DNA from: Mesostigma viride
Taxonomy: Eukaryota; Streptophyta; Mesostigmatophyceae; Mesostigmatales; Mesostigmataceae
Reading direction: 5' to 3'
Assembly: GCA_009746045.1 (NCBI GenBank)
Contig: RPFO01001298.1
Location: forward strand, 1-36,663
DNA length: 36,663 bases
Part shown: positions 9,048-18,321 of the stretch, piece after piece
How the letters are laid out: each line of letters starts with the position of its first letter
Numbering within the stretch: position 1 is the stretch's first letter
Translations under genes and position numbers: made by a program
Notes under the pieces: generated by a model
What the model was told of the DNA's origin: nothing
Databases searched by the model: none
Seen by the model: only the letters and a program-made list of their open reading frames with translations

Positions 9048-9483
9048 AGAATCGTGGTTCTCTGAACATAGTTTCTTTATAGTGAGATGGAAGGGTAGCC
9101 GCTATAGCTAGGTTATTGGGTTCACGTGACATACCTTTTGAGGCCGGTGCGGCCTGATCCGGATCAGTCGTGGCCAAAGCTTTGGCCAGTTTTTCTTGGC
9201 CAGGTGGCAGGAGCTACGTTGAGATATAAACCTGCCACTGTCTAGGTTTCTTGGCTCATGGCGTAGTGATTAACTAGATCTAGATTCTTTCTCTCACGCA
9301 ATATGTGACCTAATAGCCCCGGCAGCCTTACGTAAGCTGCCGGCAATTAGAACGCCACATTGCGTCATTTGTTCAGACGCAACATTTGCGTGGCGAAAAA
9401 ATGCCGTCCGGGCCAAGGCCGCATGACACGCAAAAAAGGACAAAAACAAACCCACCTAGCTAAGGTCGGCCTCTTTTCTTTTC
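9048..9483 (+). repeat. Right terminal direct repeat of the DIRS-like element
   Basis: Identical by eye to 4143-4578. The base before it (T at 9047) and the bases after it (CC at 9484) differ from those around the left copy, which fixes the repeat ends. Confidence 0.9.
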
Positions 9484-9498
9484 CCGCTGTTAATTAAC

Positions 9499-9516
9499 AT
9501 CGCGCTGCAGAATGAC
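9499..9516. repeat. Degenerate intronic palindrome
   Basis: CATCGCGCTGCAGAATGACG keeps the GCGCTGCAG..TGAC core of the family. It is the only copy in the 127-bp host intron that received the retrotransposon. Confidence 0.4.
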
Positions 9517-9556
9517 GTTGCGACTTTATTGCGTCACAAAATCCAAACACGCTTAC

Positions 9557-11082
9557 CTCCCCTGCTGGTCGGGAAACCACTACCTCCTTCTTCACGTATC
9601 TGAACCAATTTAGTAGTTCTGTTGAATTCTTGTCCCGGTCACACAACACCCAGTCTTTGATGCCACACCGGGACTCGGGACACGAGTTCTCCATACATGC
9701 CCTCTTCAGAATGCGAAAGACAGACCCCTCCTCCATGGATGGGTCCCCTACCCTTGGCACCCCTTCCTCATCCTCCACGATCCTCTCATTTATTTCAAGA
9801 TCGTCAAGGTCTTGCCCCTGCCATTCATCTTCCGTCACATTATTGTCCCCTCCCTCCTCTTCGTTTCTCGCCGAGTTTGCCCCACACCCCAGCTCACTAC
9901 CCCCATCCGCCTCCGCCACACGGCAATGGAAGTGCTTCACCCATTCGGTAGTGTGCAGGCTTTCGAACAACCCGCACGTGCCGTCAGGCAATCTCGCCCT
10001 TGAACATCCCTCACACTCGTCGCCGCACTTGCAGTTCTTGCCGTGCTTCGCCTTGCAGTACCTAGTCCATGCCGCTACCTTCGACTGCATGACCGTATGC
10101 GTCTCACAGGCGCACACGTTTCTCTCCTTCCACTTCCCCTTGACGGTTTTGGGGGCGTACTTGCAGAAAGTCGTATATCCGACATGGATGCCGACATCCT
10201 TATCATACTGCGGACTTTTCTTGTCCCAGTACGTGTGCTCCGCTAAAAACTTGAGATATATGTCCTCCTTCGACGTGAGGTAGAAGTAGGCCCCTTGGAC
10301 ACCAACCAAAATCGCACGATTGCCAACTCGTTCGTGCGTCTTTATGGTATCCCTCTCTTGGGGCGAAGCGCGCGAGTTCTCCTCATCAGTCCAAGCCTGC
10401 GCGATCGACTCGATTACAAATTGGGGCAACTTCCTCTTCTTTCGCGCCAGCGCACGCGTCAGGAACTCCACCTTCTGTTGCTTCCTGATCGCCCGAACTT
10501 TGAGAATGGTCTTCGCGGGGACACCCGTCATTCTCTCCAACTCTGCCGCCGAAAACTCCTTCTCGATGTCGTCCCCACAAAAAAGAGTTGACACCAAAAT
10601 GATCTTGACGTCTCTGTCATGGTCGGATTTCGACAGGTCGTCAAAAAGGGCGATCAGCCGAGCCACCCAAGACCTCGACAGTTGTGCAAGCCGCTGCTCA
10701 TCAAAGAGCTTGGCCACCGGAATGTCAAAATGCTCCGCCTTGAGCTCGTCAGCCCTCTTATTGAAGCCATCAACAATCTCCTCAAAAGAGGCCCGCTTGG
10801 TAGATTCATTCCTCATGTGATGAACTACGTTGTACGCCTCATCAGCAAGATGAGTCCCCACAACAGACTTCTTCTCGGCGTACTGGCCAGGCCTTTTGGA
10901 TGTCTTCCTGACGGCGGGCGAGGTGCTGCGGTTCTCATTCCCGAAACTTCTTTTCGAGCTGTTTTTCAGATCCGCTGCAAGGGGCCTCGGTGTCCCGATG
11001 CTTAAGTTGTGGGCATTGAGTCGATTAGCAAAGCCGCCACGCAAGGAGGAGGAGGTTGGCGAAAGAAACACCCGTTCCCGTG
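9557..11082 (-). pseudogene. 5' visible exon of the transposase-like gene (Cys-rich N-terminal part)
   Basis: The exon begins after TTTTTGTTACTGCAG (acceptor at 11083, phase 1) and ends at the strong donor GAG|GTAAGC. The frame stays open about 1.5 kb, so this exon itself is intact. It encodes a basic N-terminus (KNSSKRSFGNENRS), a helical region (EEIVDGFNKRADELKAEHFD), and a helix-turn-helix-looking segment (FSAAELERMTGVPAKTILKV). A Cys/His cluster (NVCACETHTVMQSK..YCKAKHGKNCKCGDECEGC) follows and is likely zinc binding. Last come an acidic linker and CPESRCGIKDWVLCDRD. DNA binding fits the N-terminal half of a transposase whose catalytic core is the exon at 3315-4088. The start codon must lie in an exon upstream (beyond 11150) that I cannot place. 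Called a pseudogene because of frame breaks in its other exons. Confidence 0.6.
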
Positions 11083-11126
11083 CTGCAGTAACAAAAAGAA
11101 ATTCACGGAAAATTAACATATAAGCA

Positions 11127-11150
11127 GGGGTCACTCCGCGAAATGACCCC
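11127..11150. repeat. Intronic palindrome 44 nt before a splice acceptor
   Basis: On minus it reads GGGGTCATT, TCGCGG, AGTGACCCC: a 9-bp stem with one wobble pair and a 6-nt loop. It lies 44 nt upstream of the acceptor at 11083, the same spacing as in the introns at 19830-19988 and 20052-20220 on the other strand. Confidence 0.7.
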
Positions 11151-11222
11151 ACCTTCTTCGCAGATACAAAAGAATCTCATTTGCGAAGCAAATAAAGAGA
11201 AAGTCAAACTTCATGAAATTTT

Positions 11223-11244
11223 GGGTAGCTCTGCGGAGCGACCC
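11223..11244. repeat. Dispersed palindrome copy
   Basis: GGGTAGCTCTGC then GGAGCGACCC, an imperfect 22-bp dyad about 70 bp beyond the previous copy. Confidence 0.6.
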
Positions 11245-11295
11245 TTGCGAAGTTACACATAAGTTTTAAGGCCTTTTCGTATGGAACTGAGAAGA

Positions 11296-11315
11296 GGTCG
11301 CGCTGCAGCGCGACC
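11296..11315. repeat. Perfect 20-bp palindrome
   Basis: GGTCGCGCTGCAGCGCGACC is its own reverse complement. It is the only perfect member of the family seen here and may be close to the ancestral sequence. Confidence 0.75.
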
Positions 11316-11399
11316 AAGATTTGCATCATTGGAAACACACCTTCCCGGCTCATTTTTCAGGCGTGTCGTGTCGTTGCCGAGGTACCTGGATGATCACAC

Positions 11400-12200
11400 C
11401 AAGACAGGACAACACGAAAGAAGTATTCATGGAATTATTTAAGATTCTAATAAATAAAATTAAATATTGTACATAATTTTTATATTTATTAATGTTTAAT
11501 TATGTAGCTGAAATATGGAAAGTATTTATTGGTATTTATATAGTTTTGATTAGTATTTAGTACTATTTCTATTTCAATCATTATTGTTTAGATAGAAGAA
11601 ATATGAACTGGACAGACTAGCTATCTATAATACTAAATATTTTCTACTCATTGTATGTAAAAAAGAGTGATGTGCATAATTATATGTTATATTGTCATAG
11701 AATTTTATCTATATTTTAAATTTGTATGGCATTAATTTATCTAGTACTAGAAATATATATAAAAAACTAGTACAGTAAGTTAGCAATAAAAAGGAAAATA
11801 TATTTAATAAATATTAGAAAGAACATATATCATATTCATAACAATAATCATAATAATAAGCATGAAAGTTGGACAGCAGAAAGTTTAAATATATTGGCTA
11901 GAATGTTAATATATATTAAAAATATAATTACTTACAGCAGAGTGAAATCACTCAAACTAAAGCAAACGCCCAGCTATAAACCTATATACAGAGCCATGTC
12001 AAAGCTCTATACTACGATAAGACCAATGGAAACGCCTAACGGGAGGAACCTAATAGCCCTGCTGCACCGCAAAATCAGCCCGCGTACGGCGGAGTATGTT
12101 AATATATATGCCCATACATTTACTATACACGATTTATTATTATATTTATTAGTATACCCCAAAAGTTCTGCATTCGAAATTTTTGCCATACCACGTGGCA
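11400..12200. other. AT-rich island without genes
   Basis: About 800 bp of very AT-rich sequence (runs such as TATATTTATTAATG) inside otherwise GC-rich DNA. Open frames are short and have no recognisable product. It may be an old transposon or scaffold-type spacer; the composition alone does not decide. Confidence 0.5.
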
Positions 12201-12264
12201 GTAGGCACGTCGCTTTCCAGAGTGACGACTAGTGATAATATGACAGGTGATCTCTCAGACGACG

Positions 12265-12345
12265 TGCAAAAAAGCACCGGGCTCACGCTAGAATCGAACC
12301 GAGGACGTAGTTATACACAGCAGCATGGTGACGCCCGAATCCAAA
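12265..12345 (-). repeat. Possible tRNA-derived (SINE-like) fragment
   Basis: On minus a B-box-like GGTTCGATTCT lies in CTCGGTTCGATTCTAGC. It is followed by GTGAGCCC and then a run of seven T, which would stop RNA polymerase III. An upstream GGGCGTCAC could pair with GTGAGCCC, but the T stem is broken and no D arm is visible. This is a tRNA relic or SINE head rather than a functional tRNA. Confidence 0.3.
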
Positions 12346-12930
12346 CATCCCGATTGCCGCGTCAAATTTTGTGCGTGTTGTTCCTTTTTATACCTGCGGG
12401 ACCGTGAAGACCGACGCTTGGATTACGTCACATTGTGAGTCGTCCAATCCGCATGCTCGGTTTGTCAATAAGAATAATCTAGACCCGCGTTTCGCCTCGT
12501 TGGCCGAATGGCGAGCATGCCACGTTTTCCGTCCTGAACGCCGGTTACGCTGGGCCGTTGACAGGGGTCGCTCCACGGACGATCGGTCACAACAGCTGTT
12601 GGGTTTCGAAAACCGCACCACCACTGCTGCCGCCATAGCTGTTTTCTGTAATAATCATCGCTGCCTAGCTGAAGATGGTGAGGAATCTGCCGCCTCAACT
12701 CGCCGCCATAATGAAAAAGGTGCATCAACAGCGCAGTCTTTTTTGATGTCGAGCGTGATGTTTGTTGCTATGCCTTCAAATGGTCCGGTTAGTTTATAGC
12801 TAGCCCAATTCTAATCGTGGTCCTGTTCAATGCCGTTTTTCCCCCTTCCTGATTTATGCGTGCAGGTAAATGTGCAACGAACCCCTACTTACTCGCGCGA
12901 GCAGGGTGGCGTCTATGATGCCCTTTTGTA

Positions 12931-13430
12931 GTCCTCAGCCAGCGATATGGCTTGTTTTTTCGTGTTGGTCCTCAGCCAGCGACATGACTTCTTTTTTCTG
13001 GTTGGTTCTCGGCCAGCGATATGCCTTCTTTTTAAGGGTTGGTCCTCAGCCAGCGACATGGCTTCTTTTTTCGTGTTGGTCCTCAGCCAGCGATATGCCT
13101 TCTTTTTTAGGGATTGGTCCTCAGCCAGCAATATGTTTTCTTTTTTCGTGTTGGTCCTCAGCCAGCGACACGGCTTCTTTTTAAGGGTTGGTCCTCAGCG
13201 AGCGACCAGAGTATATTTTCGTATTGGTCCTCTGCCAGCTAAATGTTTTCTTTTTTCGTGTTGGTCCTAAGCCAGCTAAATGTTTTCTTTTTTCGTGTTG
13301 GTCGTCAGCCAGCGATATGTTTTCTTTTTTCGTGTTGGTCGTCAGCCAGCGATATGTTTTCTTTTTTCGTGTTGGTCCTCAGCCAGCGATATGGCTTCTT
13401 TTTTCGTGTTGGTCCTCAGCCAGCGATATG
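12931..13430. repeat. 37-bp minisatellite, about 13.5 copies
   Basis: Units begin GTCCTCAGCCAGCGATATGG and end TTTTTTCGTGTTG. Copies vary at the ATATG/ACATG position and in the T run. One copy near 13190-13230 is divergent. The array joins the 30-bp minisatellite directly at 13431. Frames through it are open only because of the repeat and I do not call a protein. Confidence 0.9.
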
Positions 13431-16400
13431 TCCACCACCACCATCCATGCATGCCAGCACCCCACCACCATCATCCATGCGTGCCAGCCACCCACCACCA
13501 CCATCCATGCGTGCCAGCCACCCACCACCACCATCCATGCATGCCAGCACCCCACCACCATCATCCATGCATGCCAGCACCCCACCACCACCATCCATGC
13601 GTGCCAGCCACCCACCACCACCATCCATGCGTGCCAGCCACCCACCACCACCATCCATGCATGCCAGCACCCCACCACCACCATCCATGCATGCCAGCAC
13701 CCCACCACCATCATCCATGCGTGCCAGCACCCCACCACCACCATCCATGCGTGCCAGCCACCCACCACCACCATCCATGCATGCCAGCACCCCACCACCA
13801 TCATCCATGCGTGCCAGCCACCCACCACCACCATCCATGCGTGCCAGCCACGTCCCACCACCACCATCCATGCATGCCAGCCACCCACCACCACCATCCA
13901 TGCATGCCAGCACCCCACCACCATCATCCATGCGTGCCAGCACCCCACCACCACCATCCATGCGTGCCAGCCACCCACCACCACCATCCATGCATGCCAG
14001 CACCCCACCACCACCATCCATGCGTGCCAGCCACCCACCACCACCATCCATGCGTGCCAGCCACCCACCACCACCATCCATGCATGCCAGCACCCCACCA
14101 CCACCATCCATGCATGCCAGCACCCCACCACCATCATCCATGCGTGCCAGCACCCCACCACCACCATCCATGCGTGCCAGCCACCCACCACCACCATCCA
14201 TGCATGCCAGCACCCCACCACCATCATCCATGCATGCCAGCACCCCACCACCATCATCCATGCGTGCCAGCCACCCACCACCATCATCCATGCGTGCCAG
14301 CACCCCACCACCACCATCCATGCATGCCAGCCACCCACCACCATCATCCATGCGTGCCAGCCACCCACCACCATCATCCATGCGTGCCAGCACCCCACCA
14401 CCACCATCCATGCATGCCAGCCACCCACCACCATCATCCATGCGTGCCAGCCACCCACCACCACCATCCATGCGTGCCAGCCACCCACCACCACCATCCA
14501 TGCATGCCAGCCACCCACCACCATCATCCATGCGTGCCAGCCACCCACCACCACCATCCATGCATGCCAGCACCCCACCACCATCATCCATGCGTGCCAG
14601 CACCCCACCACCACCATCCATGCGTGCCAGCCACCCACCACCACCATCCATGCATGCCAGCACCCCACCACCACCATCCATGCGTGCCAGCCACCCACCA
14701 CCACCATCCATGCGTGCCAGCCACCCACCACCACCATCCATGCATGCCAGCACCCCACCACCACCATCCATGCATGCCAGCACCCCACCACCATCATCCA
14801 TGCGTGCCAGCCACCCACCACCATCATCCATGCGTGCCAGCACCCCACCACCACCATCCATGCATGCCAGCACCCCACCACCACCATCCATGCGTGCCAG
14901 CCACCCACCACCATCATCCATGCGTGCCAGCCACCCACCACCACCATCCATGCATGCCAGCCACCCACCACCATCATCCATGCGTGCCAGCCACCCACCA
15001 CCATCATCCATGCGTGCCAGCACCCCACCACCACCATCCATGCATGCCAGCCACCCACCACCATCATCCATGCGTGCCAGCCACCCACCACCACCATCCA
15101 TGCGTGCCAGCCACCCACCACCACCATCCATGCATGCCAGCACCCCACCACCACCATCCATGCGTGCCAGCCACCCACCACCATCATCCATGCGTGCCAG
15201 CCACCCACCACCACCATCCATGCATGCCAGCCACCCACCACCATCATCCATGCGTGCCAGCCACCCACCACCATCATCCATGCGTGCCAGCACCCCACCA
15301 CCACCATCCATGCATGCCAGCCACCCACCACCATCATCCATGCGTGCCAGCCACCCACCACCACCATCCATGCGTGCCAGCCACCCACCACCACCATCCA
15401 TGCATGCCAGCCACCCACCACCACCATCCATGCATGCCAGCACCCCACCACCACCATCCATGCATGCCAGCACCCCACCACCATCATCCATGCGTGCCAG
15501 CACCCCACCACCACCATCCATGCATGCCAGCCACCCACCACCATCATCCATGCGTGCCAGCCACCCACCACCACCATCCATGCGTGCCAGCCACCCACCA
15601 CCATCATCCATGCGTGCCAGCCACCCACCACCACCATCCATGCGTGCCAGCACCCCACCACCATCATCCATGCGTGCCAGCACCCCACCACCACCATCCA
15701 TGCATGCCAGCCACCCACCACCATCATCCATGCGTGCCAGCCACCCACCACCACCATCCATGCGTGCCAGCCACCCACCACCATCATCCATGCGTGCCAG
15801 CCACCCACCACCACCATCCATGCGTGCCAGCCACCCACCACCATCATCCATGCGTGCCAGCCACCCACCACCACCATCCATGCATGCCAGCCACCCACCA
15901 CCATCATCCATGCGTGCCAGCCACCCACCACCATCATCCATGCGTGCCAGCACCCCACCACCACCATCCATGCATGCCAGCCACCCACCACCATCATCCA
16001 TGCGTGCCAGCCACCCACCACCACCATCCATGCGTGCCAGCCACCCACCACCACCATCCATGCATGCCAGCCACCCACCACCACCATCCATGCATGCCAG
16101 CACCCCACCACCACCATCCATGCATGCCAGCACCCCACCACCATCATCCATGCGTGCCAGCACCCCACCACCATCATCCATGCATGCCAGCCACCCACCA
16201 CCATCATCCATGCGTGCCAGCCACCCACCACCACCATCCATGCGTGCCAGCCACCCACCACCATCATCCATGCGTGCCAGCCACCCACCACCACCATCCA
16301 TGCGTGCCAGCCACCCACCACCACCATCCATGCATGCCAGCCACCCACCACCACCATCCATGCATGCCAGCACCCCACCACCATCATCCATGCATGCCAG

Positions 16401-17536
16401 CACCCCACCACCACCATCCATGCGTGCCAGCCACCCACCACCACCATCCATGCATGCCAGCCACCCACCACCACCATCCATGCGTGCCAGCCACCCACCA
16501 CCACCATCCATGCATGCCAGCACCCCACCACCATCATCCATGCGTGCCAGCCACCCACCACCACCATCCATGCGTGCCAGCACCCCACCACCATCATCCA
16601 TGCATGCCAGCCACCCACCACCACCATCCATGCATGCCAGCACCCCACCACCACCATCCATGCGTGCCAGCCACCCACCACCACCATCCATGCATGCCAG
16701 CACCCCACCACCATCATCCATGCGTGCCAGCCACCCACCACCACCATCCATGCGTGCCAGCCACCCACCACCATCATCCATGCGTGCCAGCCACCCACCA
16801 CCACCATCCATGCGTGCCAGCCACCCACCACCACCATCCATGCATGCCAGCCACCCACCACCACCATCCATGCATGCCAGCACCCCACCACCATCATCCA
16901 TGCATGCCAGCACCCCACCACCACCATCCATGCGTGCCAGCCACCCACCACCACCATCCATGCATGCCAGCCACCCACCACCACCATCCATGCGTGCCAG
17001 CCACCCACCACCACCATCCATGCATGCCAGCACCCCACCACCATCATCCATGCGTGCCAGCCACCCACCACCACCATCCATGCGTGCCAGCACCCCACCA
17101 CCATCATCCATGCATGCCAGCCACCCACCACCACCATCCATGCGTGCCAGCCACCCACCACCACCATCCATGCATGCCTGCTCCCCACCACCACCATCCA
17201 TGCGTGCCAGCACCCCACCACCACCATCCATGCATGCCAGCACCCCACCACCATCATCCATGCGTGCCAGCCACCCACCACCATCATCCATGCGTGCCAG
17301 CACCCCACCACCACCATCCATGCATGCCAGCCACCCACCACCATCATCCATGCCTGCCAGCCACCCACCACCACCATCCATGCATGCCAGCCACCCACCA
17401 CCACCATCCATGCGTGCCAGCCACCCACCACCACCATCCATGCATGCCAGCACCCCACCACCACCATCCATGCGTGCCAGCCACCCACCACCACCATCCA
17501 TGCATGCCAGCCACCCACCACCACCATCCATGCGTG
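13431..17536. repeat. 30-bp minisatellite, about 137 copies
   Basis: The unit is CCACCACCACCATCCATGCR followed by TGCCAGCCAC or TGCCAGCACC. Nearly every unit differs from its neighbours only at three two-state sites: C/T in CCAYCATCC, A/G in GCRTGCC, and CCAC versus CACC. One unit has a 3-bp insertion near 13850 and one carries CTGCTCC near 17178. Because 30 is divisible by 3 and the unit has no stop, five reading frames stay open for over 4 kb. They would give Pro-, His- or Gly/Trp-rich repeats, so openness is no evidence of coding. Confidence 0.95.
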
Positions 17537-17570
17537 ATTTTTTTGGGGAGTGGTTAGTATTGTTTTTGGG

Positions 17571-18065
17571 TAGGGTCGCTCTGCAGAGTGACCCCTACCC
17601 TTGCGCAATGTCGCAGTCTTTGTTTGTAGGGTGGCGCTGCAGAGTGACCCCCTCACAATGCAAACTTCCATTCAGTGTTTGTAGGGTCGCGCTGCAGAGT
17701 CACCTTTCCAAGATGCGTTATTCAATAACATTTTGTTTGTAGGGTCGCGCTGCAGAGTCACCTTTCCAAGATACGTTATTCAATAACATTTTGTTTGTAG
17801 GGTCGCGCTGCAGAGTCACCTTTCCAAGATACGTTATTCAATCACATTTTGGTTGTAGGGTCGCGATGCAGAGTCACCCTTTCCAAGATACGTTATTCAA
17901 CAACATTTTGTTTGTAGGGTAGCGCTGCAGAGTCACCTTTCCAAGATACGTTATTCAATCACATTTTTGTTTCAAGGTCGCGCTGCCGAGTCACCCTTTC
18001 CAGATACGTTTATCAATCACAATTTGTTTGAAGGGTCGCGCTGCCGAGTCACCCTTCCATGAATT
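17571..18065. repeat. 58-bp tandem array carrying the palindrome in every unit
   Basis: About nine units start TAGGGTCGCGCTGCAGAGTC and continue ACCTTTCCAAGATACGTTATTCAATAACATTTTGTTTG. The first two units have a different spacer. The left half of each unit is a member of the dispersed palindrome family. The array decays toward 18140. It lies upstream of the acceptor at 18321 and could sit in an intron of the large gene. Confidence 0.85.
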
Positions 18066-18321
18066 ATTTTTATGCTATATTTTGTTGGTAGGGTCGTTCC
18101 TTAACATGGTTCTTATGTCTTATTTTGCGGAAGGGTCTCGCTACAGAATAATCCCTTCCCTGACATTAGTTACATCTTCGATTTTTTTTTCCCCAAACCT
18201 GAATGGGATTTCATCCTTGTTTCTTCTTAGGGTAGCGCTGCAGCGCCACCCCTCACGCTGATGCGAATTTACACTTTCTTCATCCGACATTGGTCTATTT
18301 GTTTTTCCTTATTTGCCGCAG
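18066..18321. other. Decayed array and intron end
   Basis: Degenerate palindrome units continue to about 18150. Then comes spacer sequence with a good palindrome at 18230-18251 and finally the polypyrimidine-AG TTTTTCCTTATTTGCCGCAG that opens the first visible exon of the large gene. No gene of its own. Confidence 0.5.
18230..18251. repeat. Palindrome before a splice acceptor
   Basis: GGGTAGCGCTGCAGCGCCAC plus CC, a nearly perfect dyad 70 nt before the acceptor at 18321. Confidence 0.65.

Larger units (their letters stand above)
4143..9483 (+). mobile_element. DIRS-like tyrosine-recombinase retrotransposon with identical direct repeats
   Basis: The element is bounded by 436-bp direct repeats (4143-4578 and 9048-9483, offset 4905) that I find identical. 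Between them lie a Gag-like ORF, an RT-RNase H ORF and a tyrosine recombinase, then an AATAAA signal just before the right repeat. No target-site duplication is visible (GCCTC on the left, CCGCT on the right), as expected for recombinase-mediated rather than integrase-mediated insertion. Classical DIRS elements have inverted or split repeats. Here I see plain direct repeats, with only a short GTTAAT string shared just before and just after the right repeat. Identical repeats imply recent insertion, yet the RT frame is broken by one base at 6413-6418. Confidence 0.85.
4089..9556 (-). other. Intron split by a 5.3-kb retrotransposon
   Basis: Donor GGGGAG|GTAAGC at 9557/9556 and acceptor AAAACAG at 4089 on minus. 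Removing the inserted element (4143-9483) leaves a 127-bp intron, similar in size to the others in the window. A degenerate palindrome lies at 9499-9516, just inside the donor side. Confidence 0.6.

Noticed and set aside
9630-10283. 217-codon plus-strand frame
   Set aside because: Shadow of the intact minus-strand exon 9557-11082; Ser/Pro/His-rich composition is the antisense of its acidic and Cys-rich segments.
13431-17536. CRISPR array
   Set aside because: The units are contiguous, with no unique spacers of similar length. The context is eukaryotic and there are no cas genes.
13188-17742. Giant open frames of 1370-1499 codons on both strands
   Set aside because: They exist only because the 30-bp repeat is divisible by 3 and lacks stops in five frames. 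The products are incompatible repeats in each frame and none has independent coding support.
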